Source: an uncultured Ruminococcus sp. (GTDB lineage Bacteria > Bacillota > Clostridia > Oscillospirales > Ruminococcaceae). From it: a stretch of DNA of 46,890 nucleotides. Position numbers and translations under genes: made by a program. The stretch lies in contig CAKSJP010000017.1 in assembly GCA_934463425.1 (NCBI GenBank), forward strand, positions 1 to 46,890, written 5' to 3'. This document shows, piece by piece, positions 6,819 through 15,516 of this stretch; the first letter of the stretch is position 1, and every line of letters starts with the position of its first letter. The notes beneath the pieces are model-generated. The model saw only the letters and a program-made list of their open reading frames with translations. It ran no database searches and was not told the origin of the DNA.

Positions 6819-7406
6819 GTGACAAAACGGGAAGAATTTATTGCCGTATATCAGGAAAACATCAAGCGCCGGGGGGCAGAACGGCTGTTGGAATGGCTGG
6901 ATTCAGATGCCAGCGACTTTTTTACAGCGCCCTCCAGCACTCGCTTTCACGGAGCGTATGAGGGCGGTCTGGTGGAGCATAGTCTGAATGTATACGAGTG
7001 CCTCAAGGACTATCTCTCCCGTCCCCGCACCAAAGATCTGTATGGTATGGACTATACCCCGGAGACCATTGCGGTGACAGCGCTGCTTCATGATATCTGT
7101 AAGGTGGGCTTCTATGCGGTGGACTATCGCAACGCCAAGAACGATCAGGGCGTGTGGGAAAAGGTGCCGTATTATACAGTGCGTGACACGCTGCCCTATG
7201 GCCACGGGGAAAAGTCGGTGTACATGATCCAGAGCTTTATGCGGCTTACCCGGGACGAGGCATTTGCCATTCGCTACCACATGGGCTTTTCCGGAAACGA
7301 GGATAAAAATAACGTGGGCAGAGCTCTGGAAATGTTCCCTCTGGCGCTGGCAGTCAATGTGGCGGATATGGAGGCAACGTATTATCTGGAAGGTTCTGTG
7401 AAGTAG
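6819..7406 (+). CDS. HD-domain phosphohydrolase
   Basis: 195 residues from GTG 6819, with AAAGGCGG upstream. HD-domain proteins are metal-dependent phosphohydrolases acting on nucleotides or RNA ends. The metal motif is visible as His54 (GGLVEHSLNV), His91-Asp92 (LLHDICK) and a later histidine in AIRYHMGF, with a closing Asp in NVADMEA. The length and the GGLVEHSL/HD pattern resemble the C-terminal domain of YhaM-type 3'-5' exoribonucleases, but the nucleic-acid-binding OB domain of YhaM is absent. It is a stand-alone HD protein and its substrate cannot be assigned. A lipoprotein gene follows after 31 bp and may be co-transcribed. Confidence 0.8.
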   Translation: MTKREEFIAVYQENIKRRGAERLLEWLDSDASDFFTAPSSTRFHGAYEGGLVEHSLNVYECLKDYLSRPRTKDLYGMDYTPETIAVTALLHDICKVGFYAVDYRNAKNDQGVWEKVPYYTVRDTLPYGHGEKSVYMIQSFMRLTRDEAFAIRYHMGFSGNEDKNNVGRALEMFPLALAVNVADMEATYYLEGSVK

Positions 7407-7437
7407 GGAAATTTTAAAATATTAAAAGAGGAGTTAG

Positions 7438-8400
7438 ATGAGGATGCGTACAACAAAAAAATTAACTGCATGGATCTGCTGTTTGGCTATGAGTCTTTCC
7501 ATGACTGCCTGCAGCATGCCGTGGCAAAACGAGAAGGAAAATGTAGAGATAGAAAAAGGGACTTCTGAAGTAGAAAAAGCGAATTTGTCTGTTGGTTATA
7601 TTGATTTAAAAAACGGGGAGAAATCAGCGGATTTGTATTCTGATACAGACGAAGCTACAGTTTTGGCGAAAATGTTCCAAGGCGATCCGATTACCGTATA
7701 TTCTGTTGATGGAGAATGGGCAGTTGTTGGTTACGGCGGCACAAAGGGTGTTGTGCGATTGGAAAACATCTCATTTTCTGAACCGTCACAGGAAACAAGT
7801 GAAGAATCCGCCGAAGAAACAAATGCGGCTGCAGAAAGCAAGCCGCAGGAGAATTCCGAGGAGTCCAACAATGAAAATATTACAGTTAACGTGATGTTCT
7901 TTGTGGATGATGATGGGTTTCAAGTCGCAAAACCGCTTTCGTATCATGATTATGTGGAGGAACATGATGCGCGGAATGCCTGGTGTTCTGCAGAATCAGT
8001 TTATATTTATTCTCAGCCGGACACCAAGAGTGAAAAGCGAGAAGCCAATATGCTGTATTATGGGGATGAATTAACGGTTTTGGGCACAATAGATGACTGG
8101 TATTACATCAGTACCGACAGCGGAAACGGTTATGATCTGCATGGCTATGTGGCTGCAAAATATATTACCTTTGGAGACAGCCCGGCGGCACCTGAAAATG
8201 CAAATGCCACACACGGCTGCGTCAGTGTAAACAGCGCCAACGTTCGGAGCACACCGAATAAAGAGACCAGTGACAACATTTTGTTTTCTTTGAAAAAAGG
8301 CGATGAATTTGAGGTTTTGAGCTATGATGGTTACTGGTACAAGATCGTTTATCAGGGGACAACATGCTATATCAGTCATAAAATGGTAGAGGTGTGGTAA
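7438..8400 (+). CDS. lipoprotein with bacterial SH3-like repeats
   Basis: 320 residues, start supported by AGAGGAG. A lipoprotein signal (residues 1-24, LSMTAC) gives lipidated Cys25. Three SH3b-like segments follow: about 52-115 (ends GVVRLENISF), about 180-243 (SVYIYSQPDT to GYVAAKYITF) and about 258-320 (CVSVNSANVRSTPN to the C-terminus). An acidic Ser/Glu linker near 118-150 separates the first from the rest. SH3b modules commonly bind cell wall or mediate protein contacts, so a wall-associated role outside the membrane is likely. Codon use looks more AT-rich than in flanking genes, which may hint at separate ancestry. No catalytic domain was seen. Confidence 0.75.
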   Translation: MRMRTTKKLTAWICCLAMSLSMTACSMPWQNEKENVEIEKGTSEVEKANLSVGYIDLKNGEKSADLYSDTDEATVLAKMFQGDPITVYSVDGEWAVVGYGGTKGVVRLENISFSEPSQETSEESAEETNAAAESKPQENSEESNNENITVNVMFFVDDDGFQVAKPLSYHDYVEEHDARNAWCSAESVYIYSQPDTKSEKREANMLYYGDELTVLGTIDDWYYISTDSGNGYDLHGYVAAKYITFGDSPAAPENANATHGCVSVNSANVRSTPNKETSDNILFSLKKGDEFEVLSYDGYWYKIVYQGTTCYISHKMVEVW

Positions 8401-8474
8401 CCCTCAGAAAACAGTGAAATCCAACAGGGGATTCGCCCTGTTTGTGATATAAATAGGAGTGGGAGGAAAGAAAC

Positions 8475-10067
8475 ATGAAATGGTATGAAAATGCGGTGAT
8501 GTATCACATCTACCCCCTGGGCTTCTGCGGCGCACCGAAGCACAACGAGGGCGGCGAACCGGTAAACCGCCTGGAAAAGGTGCTGGACTGGATTCCGCAT
8601 CTGAAGGAACTGGGCGTGGATGCCGTTTACTTCGGCCCGGTGTTTGAGTCTGTAGAGCACGGCTATGACACTACCGACTATCGCGTGATCGACCGCCGGC
8701 TGGGCACTAACGAGATGTTTGCCCATATCTGCGACGAGCTGCACAAGAACGGCATCCGGGTCATCCTGGACGGTGTGTTCAACCATGTGGGACGCAACTT
8801 CTGGGCATTCAAGGATGTTCAGGAGAAGGGACAGGCATCGGAGTATTGCGACTGGTTCGCCGGTCTGAACTTCGGCGGTCAGAGCCCCTGCGGCGACAAC
8901 TTCTGGTATGAGGGCTGGAACGGCTATTACAATCTGGTCAAGCTGAATCTGCGCAACTGGCATGTCTGCGACTATCTCATCGACGCTGTGAAGCTGTGGA
9001 TGGATGAGTTTCACATCGACGGCATCCGCTTCGATGCGGCAGACTGCGTGGACTTCGACTTCTTCCGCCGCATCCACAACTTCTGCAAGGAACGCAACCC
9101 GGAATTCTGGCTCATGGGTGAGATCATCCACGGCGACTATAAGCGCTGGGCAAACCCGGAGATGCTGGACAGCGTCACCAACTATGAGTGCTATAAGGGT
9201 ATCTATTCCTCGCACAACGACAAGAACTATTTCGAGATCAACTACAGCATCAACCGCCAGTTCGGAAACGGCGGCATCTATCAGGGCGTTGCCCTGTACA
9301 ACTTCGTGGACAACCACGATGTGAACCGTCTCGCAAGCACCCTGTCTGACCAGCGCTATCTGCCTTTGTGCTATACGCTGATGTACTGCATGCCGGGCAT
9401 CCCGTCTATTTACTACGGCAGTGAATACGGCGTTATGGGCAGACATGAGAACAACTCGGATGACGGTCTGCGTCCCTGCCTGGATCTGGACGATCTGAAC
9501 CGCAGCGGCAACCTGGATCTGTACCGCCACCTGGTAAAGCTGGGCAGAATCTACCACGCATATCCGGCACTGCGCACGGGTTCTTATTACACCGTAGAGG
9601 TGCGCAACCGCCAGCTGCTGTTCGCCAAGGAGCAGGACGGCAGAACGGTCTATGTTGCGCTGAACCTGGAGGACTGCCCCAGCGAGTTCCGTTTCGGTAC
9701 CCATGTGCCGTCTCTGGTGGACGTTATCAGCGGTCAGCCGGTACAGGTGGAAAACGGCGGTGCATGGATCCGTGTTGCGCCGTTCTCTGCCATGATCCTG
9801 GTAGAGGATGATATCGTCAACAACACCGAACCGGAAACAGAAGCAGTTGCCGTTCCGGAGCCGACCGCTCTGGAAGCCGGCGCGAAGTACCGGGATGTCC
9901 TGGACGGCACGGTCTGCGAGCTGCTCCAGACCTCTGCGCGTCACGCGGAGACCCAGGAAGAACTGGTGATTTACCGCAAGGAGCAGGACGGCAGCGTCTG
10001 GGCAATGCCGAAGTCGATCTTCACCGGCACGGCACATGACAACCAGCCGCGTTTTACAAAGCTTTAA
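8475..10067 (+). CDS. GH13 alpha-glycosidase (alpha-amylase family)
   Basis: 530 residues; GGGAGG precedes the ATG and no signal peptide is present, so the enzyme is cytoplasmic. The four conserved GH13 regions are clear: DGVFNHVG (99-106), DGIRFDAAD (182-190) with nucleophile Asp187, the acid/base Glu216 in LMGEI, and FVDNHD (277-282) with Asp282. The barrel fills residues 1 to about 370, followed by a beta domain to about 440. The last 90 or so residues include an acidic linker (ETEAVAVPEPTALEAG) and a small C-terminal domain not recognised. Family members cut alpha-1,4 or alpha-1,6 glucans, maltodextrins or cyclodextrins; exact specificity is unknown. The HAD phosphatase 14 bp downstream is probably in the same operon. 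Confidence 0.88.
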   Translation: MKWYENAVMYHIYPLGFCGAPKHNEGGEPVNRLEKVLDWIPHLKELGVDAVYFGPVFESVEHGYDTTDYRVIDRRLGTNEMFAHICDELHKNGIRVILDGVFNHVGRNFWAFKDVQEKGQASEYCDWFAGLNFGGQSPCGDNFWYEGWNGYYNLVKLNLRNWHVCDYLIDAVKLWMDEFHIDGIRFDAADCVDFDFFRRIHNFCKERNPEFWLMGEIIHGDYKRWANPEMLDSVTNYECYKGIYSSHNDKNYFEINYSINRQFGNGGIYQGVALYNFVDNHDVNRLASTLSDQRYLPLCYTLMYCMPGIPSIYYGSEYGVMGRHENNSDDGLRPCLDLDDLNRSGNLDLYRHLVKLGRIYHAYPALRTGSYYTVEVRNRQLLFAKEQDGRTVYVALNLEDCPSEFRFGTHVPSLVDVISGQPVQVENGGAWIRVAPFSAMILVEDDIVNNTEPETEAVAVPEPTALEAGAKYRDVLDGTVCELLQTSARHAETQEELVIYRKEQDGSVWAMPKSIFTGTAHDNQPRFTKL

Positions 10068-10081
10068 GGAATGGTGCAGCA

Positions 10082-10738
10082 ATGGAACACAACACCCTGC
10101 AAGGCGTGATCTTTGACCTGGACGGCACACTGCTGGACTCCACGGGAATGTGGCGGCAGGTAGACGGCAGGCTTATGGCACATTACGGTAAAGAAGTGCC
10201 GCCAGACTTGTCCGAAAAGGTACAGCGCATGTCCATCGAGGAATTTTCCTGCTTTTTTGTGGAAGAGTTCGACCTTCCGGTGACGCCGGAACAGATCGCC
10301 CGACAGGTGGCGGATATGGTGGCAGAGGAATATCAGGAAAAGCTGCAGCTCAAGCCGCGCGTTTCGGAGCTGTTGGACTGGCTGGACGAGCATGGCATCG
10401 GTTACGGCGTTGCCACGGCAACCTACGGCGAACTGGCAGAGGCGGCGCTGCGGCGGCTGGGCGTATGGGAACGTCTGCAATTTCTGCTGACAGAGCAGGA
10501 TGCCGGCGCACCGAAAACTCAGCCGAAGATCTTTCGGCTGGGCGCGCAGAAGCTGCACCTGGGCAGACGGCAGATCGCTGTGGCAGAGGATTCGCTCCAC
10601 GCACTGGAGAGTGCAAAGGCAGGCGGCTTCTTTACCGTCGGCGTGGCAGATGCCGAAAACGCCGCTGTCTGGAAGGAGATCTGCGCCACTGCCACTGTGC
10701 ATGTGCACGACATTCTGGAAATGAAACAGTTTTTCTAA
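10082..10738 (+). CDS. HAD-superfamily hydrolase (beta-phosphoglucomutase-like)
   Basis: 218 residues. HAD motif I is FDLDGTLLDS with nucleophile Asp12 and Asp14. A helical cap follows (about 18-90), motif II is near VATATYG, the motif III lysine lies in APKTQPKIF, and motif IV is VAEDSLHALESAKAGG. This is the layout of the phosphatase and phosphosugar-mutase subfamily. It starts 14 bp after the GH13 gene and may act on sugar phosphates released from the same substrates; that is inferred from context only. Members of this subfamily are hard to assign a substrate by sequence. A terminator follows 57 bp downstream. Confidence 0.85.
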   Translation: MEHNTLQGVIFDLDGTLLDSTGMWRQVDGRLMAHYGKEVPPDLSEKVQRMSIEEFSCFFVEEFDLPVTPEQIARQVADMVAEEYQEKLQLKPRVSELLDWLDEHGIGYGVATATYGELAEAALRRLGVWERLQFLLTEQDAGAPKTQPKIFRLGAQKLHLGRRQIAVAEDSLHALESAKAGGFFTVGVADAENAAVWKEICATATVHVHDILEMKQFF

Positions 10739-10795
10739 AAGAGAAGGTTTTTAGGCGGCACTGTACAGAGCTTGTGCGGTGCTGCTCTTCCGATC

Positions 10796-10847
10796 AGACC
10801 GCATGGAGATGCTTATTTCGCGATGCATTTCCCATGCGGTCTTTTTT
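10796..10847 (+). terminator. terminator between the HAD gene and feoB
   Basis: AGACCGCATGG (10796-10806) pairs with CCATGCGGTCT (10832-10842), with a further small stem inside the loop and six T at 10842-10847. It lies 40 bp before feoB, so it ends the glycosidase operon and could also act as an attenuator in a feoB leader. Confidence 0.85.
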
Positions 10848-10895
10848 GGCGCATTTCTGCATATGTTGGTGACAGCATAGAAAGGAATGGATGCC

Positions 10896-12971
10896 ATGAG
10901 ATCGAATATACCGGAATCAGAAGCCCCGGTCGCTGCACTCGCCGGAATGCCCAATGTGGGAAAATCCACAGTATTCAACGCCCTGACCGGCATGCATCAG
11001 CACACGGGGAACTGGGCAGGAAAAACCGTTGCCAGCGCTGTAGGTACGGCAGTCTGCGGCGGCGAAAAAATAACACTGGCAGATCTGCCGGGAACCTGGT
11101 CGCTTCGGGCGAGAAGCGCCGAAGAAGCTGTGGCACGGGATTTCCTCTGCTTTCAGCATCCGGATGCCGCCGTGGTGGTCTGCGATGCCTCCAGCCTGGA
11201 ACGCGGTCTGTTGCTGACGTTTCAGGTCATGGAGCTTGTGCCGCGCACCATGCTGTGCGTCAATCTGCTGGACGAAGCAGAAAAGCGCGGTATCACCGTG
11301 TCCCTTTCCGCCCTGGAGGAGCGTTTGGGGATCCCGGTGGTGGGGACTTCTGCCCGAAGCGGCAGGGGACTGGAGGAACTGAAGACCCGGCTGCATGCGC
11401 TGCTGCATCAGCCTGCGCCCGAGCCGAAGCCCTGTCCCATTCCGTCGCTTTTGGCGGAACTTTTGGCACAGGTGCAGTCTGCCCTGCCGGATACGCTCCC
11501 GGAAGGTCTCCCGGCGGCGTGGGCAGCGGCGCGCCTGTTAGAGCCGGAACCGGAGCTGCACGAAAAGCTTGCCGCCTGCGCCGGGATCGATTCTGAGGCA
11601 GAACCGCTTGCGGAGACGCTCCGCCTGGCGCATACGGTGCTTTCTCCGGAACAGTGTGCCGATATGCGCATTTCCGCTATGGTGATGCACAGCGAGGCGC
11701 TGGCGGCAGCGGTCATGACCCGGCCGGAGCAGGCAGACCAGAGAGACCGCCGGATCGACCGCATTCTTGCCGGAAGAGCCGGCATTCCGGTGATGCTCCT
11801 GCTTCTGGGATTGGTGCTGTGGCTCACCATTGTAGGCGCAAACTATCCCTCTGCCTGGCTGACTGCCGGATTTGCCGGACTGGGGGAGATGCTGTCACAG
11901 CTTCTGGGATATCTTCACGCGCCCGGATGGCTGCACAGCCTGCTGCTGGACGGGATCTATCGGGTGCTGACCTGGGTGATCGCCGTCATGCTGCCGCCGA
12001 TGGCGATCTTTTTCCCCTTGTTCACACTGTTGGAGGACTTCGGCTATCTGCCGCGGGTGGCGTTTCATCTGGATCACGCATTTCAGCGTGCCTGCGCCTG
12101 CGGCAAGCAAAGCCTGACCATGTGCATGGGATTCGGCTGCAACGCCGCCGGTGTAACAGGATGCCGCATCATCGACTCTCCGCGGGAACGGCTCATCGCC
12201 GTCCTCACCAACAACTTTGTCCCCTGCAACGGCAGATTTCCCACCATGATTACCTGCATCTCGCTGTTCTTTGCCGTGGGAAGCGGGCTCTGCCGCACTG
12301 TCACAGCGGCACTTTTGCTTTTGGCGCTGATCCTGCTGGGCATTTTCGTGACCTTCGGGGTGTCTCGGCTGCTGTCTCATACCGTTCTGAAAGGCGTTCC
12401 CTCGTCCTTTACGCTGGAGCTGCCGCCGTATCGCCGCCCCCAGATCGGAAAGGTTTTGCTGCGGTCGCTGCTGGATCGAACATTGTTCGTCCTGGGCCGT
12501 GCCTGCCTGGTGGCTGCGCCGGCAGGTGCAGTGCTGTGGGGCTTTACCCATTGCAGCATTGGCGGTGCGAGTCTGTTTGCCCACTGCGCCGCATGGCTGG
12601 ATGTCCCCGGGCATTTTCTCGGTCTGGACGGTGTGATCCTGCTGGGATTTTTGCTGGGTTTTCCGGCGAATGAGATCGTGCTGCCCATTGTGCTCATGGG
12701 CTACACTGCCGGAACAGCGCTGACGGAGACAGAAAGCCTCAGCCAGGTGCATCAGATCTTGCAGAACAACGGCTGGACACCGGTGACGGCGCTGTGTATG
12801 CTTTTGTTTTTGCTGTTTCATTTTCCATGTTCCACCACATGCCTTACCATCCGCAAGGAGACCGGCAGCTGGAAGTGGACGCTTGCGGCGTGGTGCATTC
12901 CTACAGCAGTAGGCGTTTTGCTTTGCAGTGCTGTGCACTGGACAGCAAAACTAATGCTGTGGCTGTTCTGA
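10896..12971 (+). CDS. feoB: FeoB-type ferrous iron transporter
   Basis: GTP-dependent Fe(II) importer of the cytoplasmic membrane. It has 691 residues from ATG 10896, chosen over ATG 10887 because AAAGGA (10881-10886) abuts 10887 but is correctly spaced from 10896. The G domain shows G1 GMPNVGKST (17-25), G3 DLPG (63-66) and G4 NLLD (123-126), then a helical domain to about 260. From about 290 many membrane segments follow, including the conserved block around 405-435 (LEDFGYLPRVAF earlier, then MGFGCNAAGVTGCRIIDSP) with the transport cysteine. No FeoA gene is adjacent. Iron regulation is likely, but no Fur box was recognised. Confidence 0.93.
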   Translation: MRSNIPESEAPVAALAGMPNVGKSTVFNALTGMHQHTGNWAGKTVASAVGTAVCGGEKITLADLPGTWSLRARSAEEAVARDFLCFQHPDAAVVVCDASSLERGLLLTFQVMELVPRTMLCVNLLDEAEKRGITVSLSALEERLGIPVVGTSARSGRGLEELKTRLHALLHQPAPEPKPCPIPSLLAELLAQVQSALPDTLPEGLPAAWAAARLLEPEPELHEKLAACAGIDSEAEPLAETLRLAHTVLSPEQCADMRISAMVMHSEALAAAVMTRPEQADQRDRRIDRILAGRAGIPVMLLLLGLVLWLTIVGANYPSAWLTAGFAGLGEMLSQLLGYLHAPGWLHSLLLDGIYRVLTWVIAVMLPPMAIFFPLFTLLEDFGYLPRVAFHLDHAFQRACACGKQSLTMCMGFGCNAAGVTGCRIIDSPRERLIAVLTNNFVPCNGRFPTMITCISLFFAVGSGLCRTVTAALLLLALILLGIFVTFGVSRLLSHTVLKGVPSSFTLELPPYRRPQIGKVLLRSLLDRTLFVLGRACLVAAPAGAVLWGFTHCSIGGASLFAHCAAWLDVPGHFLGLDGVILLGFLLGFPANEIVLPIVLMGYTAGTALTETESLSQVHQILQNNGWTPVTALCMLLFLLFHFPCSTTCLTIRKETGSWKWTLAAWCIPTAVGVLLCSAVHWTAKLMLWLF

Positions 12972-13030
12972 AAGGCTGTGTATATCTTTTCCCGTTTCGG
13001 GCATTCTATGACCAGGCGGCAAAAACCGAT

Positions 13031-13050
13031 GCCGCCGGCTGCGGCTTTTC
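13031..13050 (+). terminator. weak terminator-like hairpin after feoB
   Basis: GCCGC (13031-13035) pairs with GCGGC (13041-13045) followed by TTTTC; flanking A/T pairs could extend it. A second, longer hairpin, TCTCCGCACACAG (13051-13063) with CTGTGTGCGGAGA (13082-13094), follows at once. It ends only a few bases before the ribosome binding site of the next gene, so it is more likely a leader structure than a terminator. Confidence 0.4.
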
Positions 13051-13108
13051 TCTCCGCACACAGAGAGCCGCTGAAAAAAGCCTGTGTGCGGAGAAACGGA
13101 GACCGATC

Positions 13109-13264
13109 ATGTCGAAGCAGAATCAGAGCCAGAACCGTCAGCAGCAGCAGGCACAGAACCGCCGGAATCAGCAGGCGCAGCAGAAGCAGAACCAGTCTGC
13201 ACAGAATTGTCAGAACCAGCAGGGGGATGACGACGATGACTGCGGCTGTGGCTGCGGCAGATAA
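13109..13264 (+). CDS. small Gln/Asn-rich protein with acidic and Cys-Gly tail
   Basis: 51 residues: about 38 residues rich in Q, N, S, R and A, then GDDDDD, then CGCGCGR. GGAG lies 7 nt before ATG 13109 and a strong bidirectional terminator follows the stop, which supports a real gene. The frame is open far upstream into feoB, but no earlier start has a ribosome binding site. The three alternating cysteines next to a run of aspartates could bind metal, and the gene follows feoB; a link to metal handling is speculation. No family was recognised. The low-complexity body is probably unstructured. Confidence 0.55.
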   Translation: MSKQNQSQNRQQQQAQNRRNQQAQQKQNQSAQNCQNQQGDDDDDCGCGCGR

Positions 13265-13280
13265 CGAATAAGTCCGATCA

Positions 13281-13326
13281 AAAAAACAGGGCAGCCTTTC
13301 CATTCCGGAAAAGCTGTCCTGTTTTT
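13281..13326 (+). terminator. bidirectional terminator between convergent genes
   Basis: An interrupted stem: AAACAGG, CAGC and TTTCC (13284-13301) pair with GGAAA, GCTG and CCTGTTT (about 13307-13323), with A and T runs on the two flanks. It serves the small plus-strand gene and the convergent protease gene. Confidence 0.8.
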
Positions 13327-13355
13327 GCCTGTGGACAGGTTTTTATCTTTGTGCG

Positions 13356-15380
13356 CTATGGCAAGATCTCGTTCCAGTTCTTGGAGATGCCTGCGCCCTC
13401 AAAGGCGCAGTATTGCAGCAGATAAGCACAGTCTGCCGCACTGAGTACGCCGTTTCCGTCAATATCCGCCGCTGCCGCCTGTGCCATTTGCAGACTGGTG
13501 GAAAGTCCTGCGCCGTCCCGCGCCTGGGCGGTCATGGCACAGGAAACATCTGCGGCAGTGATCGTCCCATCCTGGTTGACATCTCCCAGAAGGAAAGCCA
13601 CTGCAGCCGTTTCCTTATCATAAATGTGCTCGCTGTAGCGAAAGATCCCTGCCCGTTCCAGTCCGGCCAGCAGATTTCCGGCAGCATTGTCCACCTCTGC
13701 CTGTGAAGCATTTTCGTCCAGGCGGATCGCCTCCTGATATGCCTCTTGATACAGGGCGTTTTCACCGCTGGTGGGTGCGCCGTATGCCAGTGCATTGTCC
13801 AGCATAGTGCGGTCCGCTGCGGCGCTGTCGGGACGTATGATAGCCTTGATGGCGGCGTTTCCCAATTCGGCATAGGGATACTTGCCGCTGTTGTTTTGCC
13901 ACTGCTGTACCTCTGTCATGTCCATCCAGCTTTCGCCGTCGCTGATATAGGTTTGTCCCGGCAGAATAGTGCAGTGCCGCTCTAAGGTGTCGCTTGCGTT
14001 GGATTCAAAGGAGAGGTACAGCGGCTCCTGGCTGCTCCGGGTGCGGCGCAGCTCTAAGATCACCGAAAATCGGTCTCCTTTTTTGAGAGCAACCGTTCTG
14101 TCTGCCAGAGAAATGTTCTTATAGCCGCCGAACCTTGCGGTTCCTTGTTTGGTACATAGCTTCTCTCCGTCTGTGGGATCGTTGCTGCCTTCTGCCATGC
14201 GGTATACCGAGATAGTGTACCAGCAGGTCTGAGGGTTGGAGGATGCGGCAGCGAACATCACTTCGGACAGTGTGCCGTCTGTTTCAGCAGTAAAGACGTT
14301 GGCTGCTGCCGGAAAATTGACGCTGGCATAAGAAACGCTGCCGTCATATTGATAATATGCGCTGTGGCTGACGGCATCCTCCATTTGAAACCGCGCCAGC
14401 TCGCAGAGAGAGGGTTCCTCATAGGAAAGCCAGAAATAGCCGTCATCGCCGGAGTCTCTGCCCCAGCTGTTCTGCACCAGCCATGCACCGTCAGCATCCG
14501 GCTGCATGCCGGGCTTAAAATTTTCACGGGAATAGCTGTCATCCCACCCTACGATCAGGATGGCGTGATCTGCCCGGTCGATATCATATTTATTTTGATA
14601 ATATGCAGTGGAACTGCCGTTATCGTAGAAAGTCCCCTTGGAATAAAACGAAGCAGCAACCGCGCCGCTCTCCATCATCCATTGTTTTACAGTGCTGACG
14701 GTGTTTTCTCCGGGTTTCACAATGACATCTGAGCTTTTCATGCGATAATAAGAGTTATACCGCTGATACTCCGAATAGCCATTGTTCCAGTCGCTCAGGG
14801 CGGCATATTCTTCCAGCTGTGTGCCGATGCCTGCCGCCAGCACAAAGCTGGCAATGGTCGGATTGCCGCCGCTCAGCCCCTTTTTTTCCAGGGAAATATA
14901 GTCTCCGCTGGTGGGATCTCCCGGAAGCAGGTGATTGGTGAAGGGATACCAGCCCAGTGCCGCCTCAGAAAAGTTCAGCTCGCCTTTGGAATCCAGCCAG
15001 GCTTCCGGGAGCTCCAGGCCTTGCATCAGAATGTTGGATTCACAGGCACCCAGCGAAGAATATGCCCAGCAAAGTCCGGTGCTGCCCTGATCCTTGACGG
15101 AGGTGACATAGCACTTGCCGTCCACATCCAACAGGCTGTAGGATTCCGGAAGCGAAGCCGCCTTCTGGATAGAGACGGTGTCCTCGCTGCTGTCTGTTTC
15201 TGTTTGCGCTGCCGTGTCTGCGGATGGTGCCAGAACGCCGCCGTTTTGTATCCAGTGGGTTTCCCGAACCTCTGGAAATACCGGTGCTGCCGCCGCCGGG
15301 AGTGCCTCCCAGGGCAGAAAGCACACGGCACACAGCAGCGCTACCCCTTTGCGCCACTGGTGTGTACAATCTCTTTTCAT
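13356..15380 (-). CDS. secreted papain-like (C1A) protease with C-terminal dockerin
   Basis: 674 residues from ATG 15380, which follows GGAGGAATTT. An upstream in-frame ATG at 15422 is rejected because it would put 14 extra residues before the signal peptide. Residues 1-32 are the signal peptide. The catalytic domain spans about 78-330: oxyanion Gln98 (VKDQGSTGLCWAYS), nucleophile Cys104, His272 (DHAILIVGWDD) and Asn304 (LVQNSWG). A beta-rich middle domain follows. Residues 596-674 are a type I dockerin with two loops (DVNQDGTITAAD, DIDGNGVLSAAD). It should act outside the cell, attached to a scaffoldin; whether it matures other cellulosomal proteins or digests dietary protein is unknown. It has its own strong promoter. 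Confidence 0.92.
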   Translation of the reverse strand: MKRDCTHQWRKGVALLCAVCFLPWEALPAAAAPVFPEVRETHWIQNGGVLAPSADTAAQTETDSSEDTVSIQKAASLPESYSLLDVDGKCYVTSVKDQGSTGLCWAYSSLGACESNILMQGLELPEAWLDSKGELNFSEAALGWYPFTNHLLPGDPTSGDYISLEKKGLSGGNPTIASFVLAAGIGTQLEEYAALSDWNNGYSEYQRYNSYYRMKSSDVIVKPGENTVSTVKQWMMESGAVAASFYSKGTFYDNGSSTAYYQNKYDIDRADHAILIVGWDDSYSRENFKPGMQPDADGAWLVQNSWGRDSGDDGYFWLSYEEPSLCELARFQMEDAVSHSAYYQYDGSVSYASVNFPAAANVFTAETDGTLSEVMFAAASSNPQTCWYTISVYRMAEGSNDPTDGEKLCTKQGTARFGGYKNISLADRTVALKKGDRFSVILELRRTRSSQEPLYLSFESNASDTLERHCTILPGQTYISDGESWMDMTEVQQWQNNSGKYPYAELGNAAIKAIIRPDSAAADRTMLDNALAYGAPTSGENALYQEAYQEAIRLDENASQAEVDNAAGNLLAGLERAGIFRYSEHIYDKETAAVAFLLGDVNQDGTITAADVSCAMTAQARDGAGLSTSLQMAQAAAADIDGNGVLSAADCAYLLQYCAFEGAGISKNWNEILP

Positions 15381-15437
15381 AAATTCCTCCTGCCGTTTCC
15401 GGCAATATGCATGAAATTTCATCTGTTATTCACTTGA

Positions 15438-15466
15438 TTATATCATATTTAGACGAGAAAGTCAAT
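15438..15466 (-). promoter_or_regulatory. promoter of the dockerin protease
   Basis: On the minus strand TTGACT (15461-15466), 17-bp spacer, TATAAT (15438-15443), 57 bp upstream of the start codon. Confidence 0.85.
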
Positions 15467-15516
15467 TGCATTTTTGTACACTTATGTCCGAACCGCAAAT
15501 ATCCGGGGGGAACCGC

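Noticed and set aside
8376..10130. 584-codon minus-strand frame
   Set aside because: Lies antisense to the GH13 gene, which has all catalytic motifs; the frame has no family features and results from codon bias.
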